Positions 18,967 to 29,021 are shown, counted from the stretch's first letter. The stretch: DNA of 64,000 bases from Sphingosinicella microcystinivorans (GCF_003634215.1 NZ_RBWX01000009.1:62001-126000), one strand, 5' to 3'. Numbers and translations are program-made. Notes: generated by a model from the sequence alone, not told the origin.

Positions 18967-19482
18967 GTGCACCGAAAGATCGCGTTTCTGACGATGGGAA
19001 TTCTGGTCGGCAATATCCCTACCGCGTTCGCAGACCCACTCGTCGATCCATTTCGCGCCTGTGGAAAAATCGCCAACAATACAGACCGCCTAAGCTGCTT
19101 CGATCAGGCGCTTCAGACACTCGATCAACGGCAGGCGGTTGTACAAGAGTCGTCGCGAGAGCAAGCCGAAGCAGATTATGGGCTGAAGAAGTTCGAGACA
19201 TCTGCCTCTAAAGCGACCGAAAAGGAAGACACGAGGGCTGCAGCACCAGTTTCTGTTGACGGGCTGAAGTCCAAAATTGTTGAGGTCTTCGTCCAGAACG
19301 TGACCGGACGGCACATGATTGTTCTGGAGAACGGTCAGTTGTGGCGTGAGACTTCCGTCAGCAGTTTCCGGGGTACCGTGCGGCCCGGAATGGAAGCCAC
19401 CATCAGCGAAGGCGCGATCGGTGGATACCGCATGAAGTTTGACGGGAAATCGGGTTTCCTAGGTGTGACGCGCGTGAAGTAA
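18967..19482 (+). CDS. Small exported protein of unknown function
   Basis: 171 residues beginning with GTG at 18967; AAAGGAG lies seven bases upstream and supports this start. The signal peptide ends about residue 22 (TAFA-D). The mature N-terminus reads DPFRACGKI, then DRLSCFDQAL, a two-cysteine pattern seen in small periplasmic proteins, including some secretion-associated ones. A charged linker (about 60-95) is followed by a compact beta-rich C-terminal part (VFVQNVTGRHMIVLENG, then LWRETSVSSFRG). I do not recognise a specific family with confidence. No type VI genes are nearby. Confidence 0.7.
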   Translation: MHRKIAFLTMGILVGNIPTAFADPLVDPFRACGKIANNTDRLSCFDQALQTLDQRQAVVQESSREQAEADYGLKKFETSASKATEKEDTRAAAPVSVDGLKSKIVEVFVQNVTGRHMIVLENGQLWRETSVSSFRGTVRPGMEATISEGAIGGYRMKFDGKSGFLGVTRVK

Positions 19483-19519
19483 CGTCGCTTTCGTTCAAGC
19501 GAACACGCTCTCTGTCGAC

Positions 19520-19553
19520 AAAAAAGGGCAGGACCACATGTGTGGCCCTGCCC
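19520..19553 (-). terminator. Intrinsic terminator of the second TonB receptor gene
   Basis: Read on the minus strand, a GGGCAGG-n-CCAC stem (arms 19526-19532 with 19547-19553 and 19534-19537 with 19542-19545, one mismatch) with loop ACAT is followed by six T residues (19525-19520). It lies 24 bp after the receptor stop. On the plus strand the hairpin is followed by aattcttt and may also end the small exported protein transcript. Confidence 0.85.
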
Positions 19554-19576
19554 AATTCTTTACCGAGCAACCGCCC

Positions 19577-22500
19577 TTAGAACTTCAGGCGAACACCCGT
19601 GTAGTACCGGCGACCAAAGACGTCGTAGACGTCTGCGGCCGTATCCGTCCCGGTCACGTTGAACGTGGTGCCGGTGAGGATGCGCGGTGCATTGTTGTCG
19701 AGCAAGTTGTCGACACCGAAGTACAGCTCGAAGTTATCGCCGATGTTCCAGCCGAGCTGGGCATCGAGATAGAACTCCGCCGAAACGCCGACGCACTTCG
19801 CATCATAACCGTAAGCGAAGCAGAACTGATCGTCTTCATACGACTTGCCGATATACGTGCCAGTCAGGCTGGCGCGCATGCCGCTCTCGGCATTGTATGC
19901 GAGGTTTGCCGTGAAGCGATCCTTCGCCGTGCCGATTTCCCCCGCTTGACGATCGGCGGGTTCGCCGGCCGCCGGGAAGTAATCGTTCTTGAACACGTGC
20001 GTGTAGGCTACCCGAGCGCTGACTGTTCCGCCTGCGCCGATCGCGTCGAGACCCGTGCGGTAGCCCAGCACAACGTCGAGGCCTTCGGTCTTCCACGACG
20101 CGCCGTTGACGTTGATGGCATCAATAAACTCGATCGAGCCAGCGCTGTTCACTGCCGTCGCGGCCGGACGGCGGGTAACGAGATCGCAGTACGTCGGATT
20201 GGCCTTGTTGAAGCACTGATCGAGGGTGAACCCACGACCCGGTGCCGCAATCACGTTCTTCACGTTGATGTTGTAGTAGTCGATCGAGAGCGACACGTTG
20301 TTAAGCCCGAGCGAACGCGGCGTGATCACGGCACCCAGCGTCCAGGAGTCCGCCTTTTCCTCTTCAAGGTCGGGGTTACCGCCATTGAAGCCGCTGATGC
20401 CCTGCTGGTCAGCCTGATTCAGCGTGAACACGCCGTTGGCGGCAATGTTCGCGTTGACACCCGGCTGCGAACGGCAGATGTCGCCCACCGTACCGCCGCC
20501 CGTCGGCCCGACGCCGTCGCACGGATCGTTGATACCGGACGGGAACGTCTGCGACAGACCCGAGTAAAGTTCGCCGATATTCGGGGCGCGAACAGCCCGC
20601 GAGTACGTGCCGCGGAAGCGAATGTCATCAACAGGCTTCCAGGTCGCGGTTCCCGCATAGCTATACACGGTACCGACCGTGGAATAGTCCGCGACGCGGA
20701 CCGAGCCGCCGATGTCAAGCAGCTTGAAGCCCGGCGTATCCGCAAGGATCGGAACGCGAACCTCGAGATAAGCCTCGGCAACGTCGAAGGATCCTGCCGT
20801 GTCCGGGATTTTGTTACCGGCATTCAGTCCCGCATTGGTGAGCGCGTCATTATCCTCCTTGCTCTTTTCCTTGCGGTATTCGACGCCCGTCGCAATGCCA
20901 ACCGGGCCGGCGGGCAAATTGAACAGTTCGCCGGACAGGTTCGCCTGAACCACCTGCTGCGTGATCTCGGTCTGGAACGTGCCCTGCGCATCAATATACG
21001 CCAGCGCTTCCGGACTGATATTGCCCGCGCCAAAGATATTGACGGGAACGCAGCCGTTCGCACGGGCTTCCGCGTTGGTGCAAACATAGTCTGTCGTGCT
21101 GCCATTGCCGTTCACGTCATCGACATCGACCATGACAGAGAGACCGTCACGGAAGTTGACCACATTGACCTGGCCGCTTGAGACCTGATTTTCGACTGTC
21201 TTGCCGAAGTTGTAGCTGACATCCCAATTGAAGCGGTCATCGAACAGCGTGCCATCGAAACCAACGACAAAGCGGAAGAAGTCACGCGATGTTGAACCGG
21301 TGCGGTTGCCGACCTCGGCGAGACGACGGGCAAACCCGATGTCACGGAGACCGTCACCGTCATTGTCGCGGGCAGCATCAAAGATCGCCTGCGGCACGAG
21401 CGGATTCTGGACAATGGAGACATTCCCCTGCCCATCAAACACACGATGTTCAATCGGCATCAAACCGGAGCCCGGGAAGATGCCCGTAGTGCCGCCGGAT
21501 TCGAGCGCGAACGGCTCGATGATACGCGATGATTCCGTACGGTTGAACGTACCTTCGAAGAAGAAGTTCGTCCCCTCGGTGAACTCGTAGCGGCCAGCGG
21601 CAGCGAACAGATAACGCTGCACCGGCACCGCGATCGTGCGGAAGGCCTGACGGTTGAAGCCGTCCGGACCGATCGGCTGACCCGCGAACGCGCCGCAGGT
21701 GGCAGGCGCGGTGCCACCGTTTGTGGAGAAGCACGGACGAAGCTGGCCGTTCGCATCATAGGTGAAGGTAGTACCCTGATTGCCTTCGACATTGGGATCA
21801 TCCGGGATAATGAAACGGCCCTGCGGAGGGAAGCTGGACAGGAACGGTTCGATTGCCGTCCCCCAATCCGCCATGTCACCCGTGATGAAAGCACCGACAG
21901 ACGCATCATCAAGGTAGGTGTTCTTGCGCTGGCGCGAAAGGACACCACCTTCCTTCGAGTAGCCGAAGTGCACCATGATGTTGCCGCGGTCGTCGGCGAA
22001 ATTGGTGCCGACCGTGACGTTCGCCTGATAACGGCGATCATCACCACGCTCCGTGATGCCGTACTGACCGTTCGCCTCAATGCCTTCAAAATTGCGCTTG
22101 TAAACGAAGTTCACCACACCGGCGATGGCGTCCGAACCATACAGGGACGAGGCGCCACCCGTAAGAACATCGACGCGTTCCAGGAACTGCGTCGGGATCA
22201 CGTTCAGATCAACCGTGGCACTGCCCGGCAGACCAGCCACAACGCGGCGGCCATTGACGAGAACCAGTGTCCGGTCAGAACCGATATCACGAAGGTCGAC
22301 CGTTGCGACACCAGTACCCGATGTGAGGAACGCCGAGTTCGTACGGCTCAGCGCGGGGGTGCCAAACGCCGGATTCTCGAGAAGAAGTTCCTGGATATTG
22401 GTCGCACCCGAGTCCTTGATCGCCTGATCGTTGACGATCTGTAACGGCGCCGTGGAAACGTCGACCGGTGAAGCGATACGCGAACCTGTGACGATGATGA

Positions 22501-22627
22501 CATCTTCAACAGAGACTTCAGCCTCCTGTTCCTGCGCGAACGCGGGAACAGCGACAGCTGCGGCGGTGACGAATACGCTGCTTGCATACAGCGCACGACG
22601 GTAAAGCGAAAATTTCGCGTTGTTCAC
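19577..22627 (-). CDS. TonB-dependent outer-membrane receptor (large)
   Basis: 1016 residues. The signal peptide ends about residue 31 (VPAFA-Q). There is a TonB-box-like VIIVTGSRI at 43-51, then a plug with IGSDRTLVLVNGRRVVAG and VDVLTGGASSLYGSDAIAGV, a 22-strand-type barrel and a C-terminal YTGVRLKF. The family moves ligands across the outer membrane. Ligand unknown; the neighbourhood (2OG oxygenase, sulfotransferase-like pseudogene, small exported protein) is convergent with it and gives only weak hints. Long AT-rich DNA lies upstream of its start. Confidence 0.92.
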   Translation of the reverse strand: MNNAKFSLYRRALYASSVFVTAAAVAVPAFAQEQEAEVSVEDVIIVTGSRIASPVDVSTAPLQIVNDQAIKDSGATNIQELLLENPAFGTPALSRTNSAFLTSGTGVATVDLRDIGSDRTLVLVNGRRVVAGLPGSATVDLNVIPTQFLERVDVLTGGASSLYGSDAIAGVVNFVYKRNFEGIEANGQYGITERGDDRRYQANVTVGTNFADDRGNIMVHFGYSKEGGVLSRQRKNTYLDDASVGAFITGDMADWGTAIEPFLSSFPPQGRFIIPDDPNVEGNQGTTFTYDANGQLRPCFSTNGGTAPATCGAFAGQPIGPDGFNRQAFRTIAVPVQRYLFAAAGRYEFTEGTNFFFEGTFNRTESSRIIEPFALESGGTTGIFPGSGLMPIEHRVFDGQGNVSIVQNPLVPQAIFDAARDNDGDGLRDIGFARRLAEVGNRTGSTSRDFFRFVVGFDGTLFDDRFNWDVSYNFGKTVENQVSSGQVNVVNFRDGLSVMVDVDDVNGNGSTTDYVCTNAEARANGCVPVNIFGAGNISPEALAYIDAQGTFQTEITQQVVQANLSGELFNLPAGPVGIATGVEYRKEKSKEDNDALTNAGLNAGNKIPDTAGSFDVAEAYLEVRVPILADTPGFKLLDIGGSVRVADYSTVGTVYSYAGTATWKPVDDIRFRGTYSRAVRAPNIGELYSGLSQTFPSGINDPCDGVGPTGGGTVGDICRSQPGVNANIAANGVFTLNQADQQGISGFNGGNPDLEEEKADSWTLGAVITPRSLGLNNVSLSIDYYNINVKNVIAAPGRGFTLDQCFNKANPTYCDLVTRRPAATAVNSAGSIEFIDAINVNGASWKTEGLDVVLGYRTGLDAIGAGGTVSARVAYTHVFKNDYFPAAGEPADRQAGEIGTAKDRFTANLAYNAESGMRASLTGTYIGKSYEDDQFCFAYGYDAKCVGVSAEFYLDAQLGWNIGDNFELYFGVDNLLDNNAPRILTGTTFNVTGTDTAADVYDVFGRRYYTGVRLKF

Positions 22628-23044
22628 ATCCCAGTCCTTTTAACATTGTCCCAGTTTTGTCATCGCCATGTGTTGCATCTCTGCATCATTGCGAAACACG
22701 CCTGTTCAGGCTTCTTTTTTCACATTTGATACAAAAACACATGTCAATGTAGCCCATTGCGGACCTGCAGCGTTTGTCTTGGAATATTGTCGAAGTGTAA
22801 AGCAGCCCTCAGGCGGTCTTACACGCTTCGAATCTGCAGTGTGACGGTGCAGACACACTCGGTGCAAGCAGGTAACGAAAATGACAGAAAAATTGTAATT
22901 TTATTACCGTGCAATAGCGTTTCACCGAGACGCGCGGAAAACGCGATCGAAATCGATAGGTTATCGAAACTGACAATAAAAAGGCCGCGGGTGTTCGAAG
23001 CCCTTTAACAAAAGCGCCGAAAGCAAGAGCGGAACGCCCTCGTC
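22628..23044. promoter_or_regulatory. AT-rich intergenic region upstream of the second TonB receptor
   Basis: 417 bp with no convincing gene; a plus-strand frame at 22757-23008 has no domain and no ribosome site. It is the most AT-rich part of the window. Two inverted repeats are visible: CGAAGTGTAA (22791-22800) against TTACACGCTTCG (22819-22830), with a two-base bulge, and TCGATA-ggt-TATCGA (22953-22967). It must include the leftward receptor promoter. I see no riboswitch I can name. Confidence 0.55.
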
Positions 23045-23272
23045 TTAAAGGCGGCCTAGCGCCCGCATTTCTGTATAGCGTGCGGCGGCCGCTTCGCCGG
23101 AGACATAGGCTTCCTGCAGCTCGTGGCTCCAGTAGCGCAAGTTCTGGAGCGGGATGCGCGTGCCGGTGACCGCGCAGGTGACGTGGTCGCCCTGCTGGAG
23201 CACGCGGTAGGAGCCGGAAAGATACTGGAGCCGCGCGGGGCGGCCTTCACCGAGTTTGAGCATAGCGGGCAT
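23045..23272 (-). CDS. DUF2093 family protein
   Basis: 75 residues. The sequence MLKLGEGRPARLQYLSG, then RVLQQGDHVTCAVTG and LQNLRYWSHELQEAY, matches the small DUF2093 family of alphaproteobacteria, regularly found beside xseA. ATG at 23272; the second Met (codon 4) could be the true start. Function unknown; the protein looks soluble, with a compact beta-rich core. It is eight bases downstream of the xseA stop and so probably cotranscribed. Confidence 0.85.
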   Translation of the reverse strand: MPAMLKLGEGRPARLQYLSGSYRVLQQGDHVTCAVTGTRIPLQNLRYWSHELQEAYVSGEAAAARYTEMRALGRL

Positions 23273-23280
23273 AATGTCGT

Positions 23281-24678
23281 CTACAGGAGCTTCGCCTGCA
23301 AGGGTGTATCGCCCTGCGAAGCCGATTTGCGGGGTTTGGCGCCGCCCCCGCCGACGACGACCTCCACCGGATCAGGGCTGTCGCCGAAGCGCAGGCCAAG
23401 GCGCGTTTCGCGGCGCGCCTCGTCCGCGCGCTTCACTAGACTGCCATCGGGCCGCGTGACCACCGCGTAGCCGCGCGACAGGATGGCAAGCGGACTGAGC
23501 GATTCGAGCAGCCGCCCCGAAGACGCGGCGCGATCCGCGGCGCGCTGGACAAGGCCTGTGAGCAGCGTCGGGCGGAGCCGCGTCGCAGCGCCGGCAAGAT
23601 CGTGGCGTGCCTCGGCGATACGGCTTCGCATGGCGGCGCGCAGGGGCTCTGCGGCCTGCGCATAGCGGCCCTGCCACTGCTGGAGCCCTGTCCGAAGGGC
23701 CCGCGGCAGGCGCTCGCCCACGTCATCAAGGCGCTGCGTCTTCATGCCGAGGATCGCAGTGGGCGTCGGCAGGCGTGCGGACCATAGCCGGGTGCGTTCG
23801 GCGCGAACATCCAGGGTCTTGGCGATGCAGCGATCGAGACGGGCGGCGAAGGACGAGACGCCGGCGACCAGCTCCGCGCGGACGGGAACAGCGAGTTCGG
23901 CGGCGGCAGTAGGCGTCGGCGCGCGGCGATCCGAGGCGAAGTCGATAAGTGTGGTGTCGGTCTCGTGCCCGACGGCGCTGATGAGCGGGATTTCAGACGC
24001 TGCGGCGGCGCGTACGACGATCTCCTCGTTGAAGGCCATGAGATCTTCGATCGAGCCGCCGCCGCGCGCGACGATTATGACGTCCGGGCGGCGCGGCAAG
24101 ACATTGAAGCCGCGGATCGCCGCCGCGACCTCTTCCGCAGCGCCGTCGCCCTGCACCTTCACGGGCCAGACCAGCACGTCGCGCGGGAAGCGGTCGCCGA
24201 GACGGTGGAGGATATCGCGGATCACCGCGCCCGTAGGCGAGGTGACGACCCCGATCAGCTCAGGCAACCACGGGATCGGGCGCTTGCGTTCGGGCGCGAA
24301 CAGCCCCTCTGTGGCGAGCATCGCCTTGCGCCGCTCGATCATGGCGAGAAGCGCGCCCTCACCCGCCAGTTCAAGCGATTCGACCACGATCTGATACTTG
24401 GAGCGCCCCGGGTAGGTGGTGAGGCGGCCGGTGGCGACGACCTCCATGCCGTCCTCAGGCCGAAAATTGAGGCGGGCGCGCTGCCCCTTCCACATCACCG
24501 CGTCGATCAGCGCGGCATCGTCCTTCAGCGCGAAATAGGCATGGCCGGAGGCGGGCACTTTCCAGCCCGAAACCTCGCCGCGCAGGCGGACATTGCCGAA
24601 CTGATCCTCGATGCTGCGCTTCAGCGCCGAGGAGAGTTCGGAGACGGTGAATTCGTGGGCGTTGCCGGCAGCGTCCAT
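23281..24678 (-). CDS. xseA: Exodeoxyribonuclease VII large subunit
   Basis: 465 residues, normal for XseA. There is an N-terminal OB-fold (FTVSELSSALKRSIEDQFG, then VRLRGEVSGWK), and the catalytic domain with GVVTSPTGAVIRDILHR, IIVARGGGSIEDLMAFNEE and SAVGHETDTTLIDFASD, followed by a helical C-terminal region. With XseB it degrades single-stranded DNA from both ends. xseB is not in this window. The start faces purD, 44 bp away, so a divergent promoter must lie in that short gap. Confidence 0.96.
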   Translation of the reverse strand: MDAAGNAHEFTVSELSSALKRSIEDQFGNVRLRGEVSGWKVPASGHAYFALKDDAALIDAVMWKGQRARLNFRPEDGMEVVATGRLTTYPGRSKYQIVVESLELAGEGALLAMIERRKAMLATEGLFAPERKRPIPWLPELIGVVTSPTGAVIRDILHRLGDRFPRDVLVWPVKVQGDGAAEEVAAAIRGFNVLPRRPDVIIVARGGGSIEDLMAFNEEIVVRAAAASEIPLISAVGHETDTTLIDFASDRRAPTPTAAAELAVPVRAELVAGVSSFAARLDRCIAKTLDVRAERTRLWSARLPTPTAILGMKTQRLDDVGERLPRALRTGLQQWQGRYAQAAEPLRAAMRSRIAEARHDLAGAATRLRPTLLTGLVQRAADRAASSGRLLESLSPLAILSRGYAVVTRPDGSLVKRADEARRETRLGLRFGDSPDPVEVVVGGGGAKPRKSASQGDTPLQAKLL

Positions 24679-24722
24679 GAGGCGTTGCTAAGCGCTCCGC
24701 GCACGCTCTACAAGGCCCGGCC

Positions 24723-25997
24723 ATGAACATCCTCCTTATCGGAAGCGGCGGCCGCGAACATGCGCTCGCCTGGAAAATCACCCAGTCGCCGCTGTGCGAC
24801 ACGCTCTGGTGTACGCCGGGAAACGCCGGCATCGCCGAAGTGTGCGCATGCGTGCCGATGAACACCGCCGACCACGGCGCAGTGATCGACTTCTGCCGCG
24901 GGAATAACGTGGGCCTCGTCGTCGTGGGGCCGGAGCAGCCGCTCGTCGAGGGGCTGGTGGACGCGCTGACAGCCGCGGGCATCAAGGCGTTCGGGCCGAC
25001 CGCCAAGGCCGCGCAACTCGAAGGTTCCAAGGGCTTTACCAAGGATCTGTGCAAGCGCGCGGGAATCCCGACCGCCGCCTATGAGCGGTTCACCGACGCA
25101 GGTGAGGCAAAGACCTATGCGGCGGGTCGTGGGCTGCCCATCGTCATCAAGGCGGACGGGCTTGCGGCGGGCAAGGGCGTCATCATCGCCGAGACGCGCG
25201 AAGACGCGGACGCGGCGATCGACGACATGTTCAGCGGCAGTTTCGGCGCGGCGGGCGCCGAGGTGGTGATCGAAGACTTTCTGACCGGCGAGGAGGCGAG
25301 CTTCTTCGCGCTCGTCGACGGCAAGACAGCCCTCCCCCTCGCCTCCGCACAGGACCACAAACGCGTCGGAGACGGCGACACCGGGCCAAACACCGGCGGC
25401 ATGGGAGCCTATTCGCCCGCGCCGGTACTCACGCCCGCGCTGGAAGCGCAGGTGATGCGCGAGATCGTGCAGCCAACGGTGGATGCGATGGCGGCGGACG
25501 GCATTCCTTACGTGGGCGTGCTCTATGCGGGGCTGATGCTGACCGAAACCGGACCGCAGCTGATCGAATACAACGCCCGCTTCGGCGACCCGGAATGCCA
25601 GGTGCTGATGCTGCGCATGAAGTCCGACATCGTGCCCGTGCTGCTCGCGGCGGTGGATGGCGGCCTCGATCACGTCAGCGTCCAGTGGCACGACGCCCCC
25701 GCGCTGACGCTTGTGATGGCGGCCGAGGGCTATCCGGGCACGCCGAAGAAGGGCACTGTGATCGAAGGCACCGAGACGGCCGCAGGCGAAGGCGTTGTCA
25801 TCTTTCATGCAGGCACGGCGCGGAATGGCGAAGGCAGGCTTGTTGCGAACGGTGGGCGCGTGCTCAACGTCACCGCCACGGGACAGAATGTGCGCGAGGC
25901 ACGTGACCGGGCGTATGCCGCTGCCGAAAAGATTAGGTGGCCTGAAGGCTTTTACCGGTCAGATATCGGTTGGAGGGCCATAGCGCGGGAGGAATAA
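24723..25997 (+). CDS. purD: Phosphoribosylamine-glycine ligase
   Basis: 424 residues, full-length PurD, which makes GAR in the second step of purine synthesis. It opens with [18 protein letters not shown], typical of the family, and has ATP-grasp features: [31 protein letters not shown] and [11 protein letters not shown]. It ends overlapping the proposed upstream region of the phosphotransferase gene by only a few bases. The chromosomal pairing with divergent xseA is common in sphingomonads. Confidence 0.96.
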   Translation: MNILLIGSGGREHALAWKITQSPLCDTLWCTPGNAGIAEVCACVPMNTADHGAVIDFCRGNNVGLVVVGPEQPLVEGLVDALTAAGIKAFGPTAKAAQLEGSKGFTKDLCKRAGIPTAAYERFTDAGEAKTYAAGRGLPIVIKADGLAAGKGVIIAETREDADAAIDDMFSGSFGAAGAEVVIEDFLTGEEASFFALVDGKTALPLASAQDHKRVGDGDTGPNTGGMGAYSPAPVLTPALEAQVMREIVQPTVDAMAADGIPYVGVLYAGLMLTETGPQLIEYNARFGDPECQVLMLRMKSDIVPVLLAAVDGGLDHVSVQWHDAPALTLVMAAEGYPGTPKKGTVIEGTETAAGEGVVIFHAGTARNGEGRLVANGGRVLNVTATGQNVREARDRAYAAAEKIRWPEGFYRSDIGWRAIAREE

Positions 25998-26002
25998 TCG
26001 GC

Positions 26003-27070
26003 GTGACCAGTAAGCAGGAGCAGTTCTCCGGAACGCAGGCCGTACGGGAGCAGCATCGTTTTGATGAGGGCCGCCTGGCGGACTGGATGCAGGCCAATGT
26101 GGAGGGCTACAAGGGCCCACTGACGGTCGAGCAGTTCAAGGGCGGCCAATCCAACCCGACCTACAAGCTGGTGACGCCCGCGAAGAACTACGTGATGCGT
26201 CGCAAGCCGCCGGGGCAGCTCCTGAAATCCGCGCACGCGGTGGACCGCGAATACAAGGTGATCAGCGCGCTTTATGCGCAGGGCTTTCCGGTTGCGCGCG
26301 CCTATGGCCTCTGCACTGACGAAGACGTGATCGGCACGTGGTTCTACGTGATGGACTGCGTGGATGGGCGCGTGGTGTGGGACACGTCATTCCCCGGCGA
26401 ATCCCCCGCAAGCCGCACCGCACACTTCGATGCGATGAACAAAACCATCGCCGACCTGCACAATTTTGATCCCGAGGCCATCGGGCTTGGCGATTTCGGA
26501 AAGCCCGGCAATTATTTCGCCCGCCAGATCGGGCGCTGGGCCGGGCAATACAAGGACGACGAGCAGGCCGGGCATTTCGAAGAGATGGACCGCCTCTGCG
26601 AATGGCTGCCAGCGAACATCCCGCCGGGGGACGAGACGAGCGTGGTGCACGGCGACTACCGGGCCGACAACATGATCTTCCACCCCACAGAACCGAAAGT
26701 GCTCGCGGTGTTGGACTGGGAGCTTTCGACGCTCGGCCACCCGCTCGCCGACTTCACCTATCATTTGATGATGTACCGCATGCCGCCCGAAGAAACCGCC
26801 GGGCTTGCCGGCAGGGATCTCGCGGCACACGGCATCCCGAGCGAAGCTGAATATGTGGAGGCCTATTGCCGTCGCACGGGGCGCAGCAGCATCCCTAACC
26901 TCGACTTCTATGTCGCCTTCAACATGTTCCGCCTTGCCGCGATTATCCACGGGATCAAAGGCCGGTACATTCGGGGCACCGCCTCCAACGCACACGCCGC
27001 CGCGATGAGCGAACGGCTGGTGCCGCTCGCCAAGCTCGCCTGGGCGCAGGCGGAAAAGGCGATACGCTGA
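26003..27070 (+). CDS. Phosphotransferase-family protein (APH/choline kinase fold)
   Basis: 355 residues from GTG 26003, chosen because GGGAGGA (25987-25993) is well placed and the start follows the purD stop by five bases. Kinase-like motifs are KGGQSNPTYKL, YVMRRKPPG, HGDYRADNMIF (catalytic D) and VLDWELSTLGHP (metal-binding D). This subgroup, often annotated as aminoglycoside phosphotransferase, is linked with acyl-CoA dehydrogenases in bacterial genomes and is related to the ACAD10/11 kinase domain, where it phosphorylates 4-hydroxyacyl-CoA. No such dehydrogenase is adjacent here. A second member is at 41642. Confidence 0.88.
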   Translation: MTSKQEQFSGTQAVREQHRFDEGRLADWMQANVEGYKGPLTVEQFKGGQSNPTYKLVTPAKNYVMRRKPPGQLLKSAHAVDREYKVISALYAQGFPVARAYGLCTDEDVIGTWFYVMDCVDGRVVWDTSFPGESPASRTAHFDAMNKTIADLHNFDPEAIGLGDFGKPGNYFARQIGRWAGQYKDDEQAGHFEEMDRLCEWLPANIPPGDETSVVHGDYRADNMIFHPTEPKVLAVLDWELSTLGHPLADFTYHLMMYRMPPEETAGLAGRDLAAHGIPSEAEYVEAYCRRTGRSSIPNLDFYVAFNMFRLAAIIHGIKGRYIRGTASNAHAAAMSERLVPLAKLAWAQAEKAIR

Positions 27071-27080
27071 TAGGCGCCAT

Positions 27081-27425
27081 ATGCGCTACCGCGTCACCAA
27101 GAGCTGGACGACGGTCTACAGCGATCCGATCACCGTCGACGCCGGAGAACGCCTTGTGTTGTCCGGCAAGGAAGACATGTGGGAAGGCCACCGCTGGTTG
27201 TGGGCGCGGAGCGCAGCGGGAAAAGAGGGCTGGGTGCCGGACACACTGATCACCTCAGGCCCCGAAGGCGCGGTCGCACGGAGCGCCTACACGGCAGTCG
27301 AACTGGACTGCGTGGTGGGCGATGTATTGGAAGCCGTCGATGAAACCCATGGCTGGGTGATGTGCCGCAATCCTGAAGGGCGAGCAGGCTGGGTACCCCG
27401 CAGCCACCTTGAAGCCATCGATTAG
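27081..27425 (+). CDS. Small protein with two SH3-like domains
   Basis: 114 residues, no signal peptide. Two similar halves (about 3-58 and 65-112) each contain a W-V-P ending (EGWVPDTLI and AGWVPRSHL), the signature of SH3 or SH3b folds. Starts ten bases after the phosphotransferase stop and is likely cotranscribed with it. Function unknown; it probably mediates a protein contact in the cytoplasm. Confidence 0.8.
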   Translation: MRYRVTKSWTTVYSDPITVDAGERLVLSGKEDMWEGHRWLWARSAAGKEGWVPDTLITSGPEGAVARSAYTAVELDCVVGDVLEAVDETHGWVMCRNPEGRAGWVPRSHLEAID

Positions 27426-27458
27426 AACGGGGCGACCGTTACCGGCCGCCCCCAACGA

Positions 27459-29021
27459 TCAGCGTCCGCCCTCACCCGTCGCGCGCGGCACTGGTTTCCA
27501 GTTGCGCACGAAACTGTCGAGAAGCTGGACGCCATACCCGACCGCACCCTTCGGCGCCTTGGGCTGGCCCTTGTCTGTCCAGACCGTGAAGGCGACATCG
27601 AGATGCGCCCACGGCGTTTCGGGCTTCACGAACGCGCCGATGAAATGCGCGCCGAGGCCGGCGCCCGGCCTTCCGCCTTCGGCCGAATTCAGAATATCGG
27701 CAACACCCGACTTCATCGTTTCGGCGTAGGCATCATGCAGCGGCAGCTGCCAAAGCGGCTCGCCGACCGCCTTGCCCGCAGCCATGAGCTGCGCAGCGAG
27801 AGCGTCGTGGCGACTGAAAAGCCCCGCGTAATCGTCTCCCAGCGCACCACCGACTGAGCCGGTGAGCGTCGCGATATCGACGATCGCCGCCGGGTTGTAC
27901 CGCGCCTCCGCGTAGGAGACGGCGTCGGCCAGCACGAGGCGGCCTTCGGCATCGGTGTTCGTCACCTCGATCGTCTTGCCGTTGTAGGCTTTCACGACGT
28001 CGCCGGGGCGTGTCGCGGCCCCGTCCGGCATGTTCTCCGCAAGCGCTGCTACTGCTACGAGGTTGACGGGTGCCCCGCTCTTCGCGAGCGAGAGCGCGGT
28101 GCCGACCACCGCTGCCGCGCCGGCCATATCCGTCCGCATACGCCACATGCCTGCGCCGGGCTTCAGCGAAACACCACCGGAATCGAAGGTGATGCCCTTG
28201 CCCGCGAGCACCAGCGGCGCCTCGCTGCCACCGCCGCGATATTCGACGATCAGCATCCTCGGCGGGCGCTGCGAGCCTTTGCCGACGCTGAGGATCGAGC
28301 CCATACCGAGCTTTTCCATCTCCGGCACGCCAAGCGCTTCGATGCGCACCTTGGCGACGCCCTTGAAGGCTTCACGCACGCGCTCCACGAACACTTCGGG
28401 ATATTTGACGTTGGAGGGCTCGCTGATCAGGTCGCGCGTGAGCGTGACGCCCTCGACAAGCGCCTTGCCCTGCGCGGTGTAGCTGTTCGCGCCGCCTGCG
28501 CCGACCACAGTGAGCGCCGCATCCCGGCCTGCCGCGCGCGGCTTTGCGGAAGGCGCCTTGTAGCGATCGAAACTGTACGCCCCGAGGTCTGCGCCTATGG
28601 CGAGATCGGCGGCGGCATTCGCCGCGCCGGGCGCGAGGCCCGACGCGAGAAGCGCGACAGGACCATCCGCAGAAGCGGTTTCCCGCGCGGCAAGGCCGCC
28701 AATGTCCTGGAGCCCGGCAGGGGTCAGCCCATCCTTCGCACCAATGACGACGATCTGCTGCCAGGCACCGATGCCGCGCAGGGTGAGCGTCGATTTCGTT
28801 TTGTAATCGAACGCGGCAGCGTCGAGCGCACGGCCGACGGCATCGCGGGTCGCGGTATCAAGCGAGGCGCCGCGTACCGCCAGATCCTCCTTCGCGGAGA
28901 GCGGAAGCACGATCGCTGCGCTGCCATCGGGCGTGCGATCGGCAAAAGCGACCGGGCGCGCTTCGGCTGCTGTAGTCCCCAAAAGGCCGGCCACAAACAC
29001 CGCAACTGCAATTTTACGCAT
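27459..29021 (-). CDS. Exported M17-family leucyl aminopeptidase
   Basis: 520 residues. The C-terminal M17 domain has the metal and catalytic motifs GKGITFDSGGVSLKPG, MRTDMAGAAAV and NTDAEGRLVLADA. The first 21 residues (MRKIAVAVFVAGLLGTTAAEA) form a clear signal peptide, so the enzyme is probably periplasmic, unlike the cytoplasmic PepA of Escherichia coli. It removes N-terminal residues from peptides and would complement TonB-linked peptide uptake. ATG 29021 has AGGAGTT upstream. It is convergent with the SH3 gene. Confidence 0.92.
   Translation of the reverse strand: MRKIAVAVFVAGLLGTTAAEARPVAFADRTPDGSAAIVLPLSAKEDLAVRGASLDTATRDAVGRALDAAAFDYKTKSTLTLRGIGAWQQIVVIGAKDGLTPAGLQDIGGLAARETASADGPVALLASGLAPGAANAAADLAIGADLGAYSFDRYKAPSAKPRAAGRDAALTVVGAGGANSYTAQGKALVEGVTLTRDLISEPSNVKYPEVFVERVREAFKGVAKVRIEALGVPEMEKLGMGSILSVGKGSQRPPRMLIVEYRGGGSEAPLVLAGKGITFDSGGVSLKPGAGMWRMRTDMAGAAAVVGTALSLAKSGAPVNLVAVAALAENMPDGAATRPGDVVKAYNGKTIEVTNTDAEGRLVLADAVSYAEARYNPAAIVDIATLTGSVGGALGDDYAGLFSRHDALAAQLMAAGKAVGEPLWQLPLHDAYAETMKSGVADILNSAEGGRPGAGLGAHFIGAFVKPETPWAHLDVAFTVWTDKGQPKAPKGAVGYGVQLLDSFVRNWKPVPRATGEGGR

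Noticed and set aside
19538-21181. A 547-residue plus-strand frame over the second TonB receptor
   Set aside because: Antisense shadow of the receptor in high-GC DNA; no domain or ribosome site.
22757-23008. An 83-residue plus-strand frame upstream of the DUF2093 gene
   Set aside because: AT-rich intergenic DNA, no ribosome site, composition unlike its neighbours.
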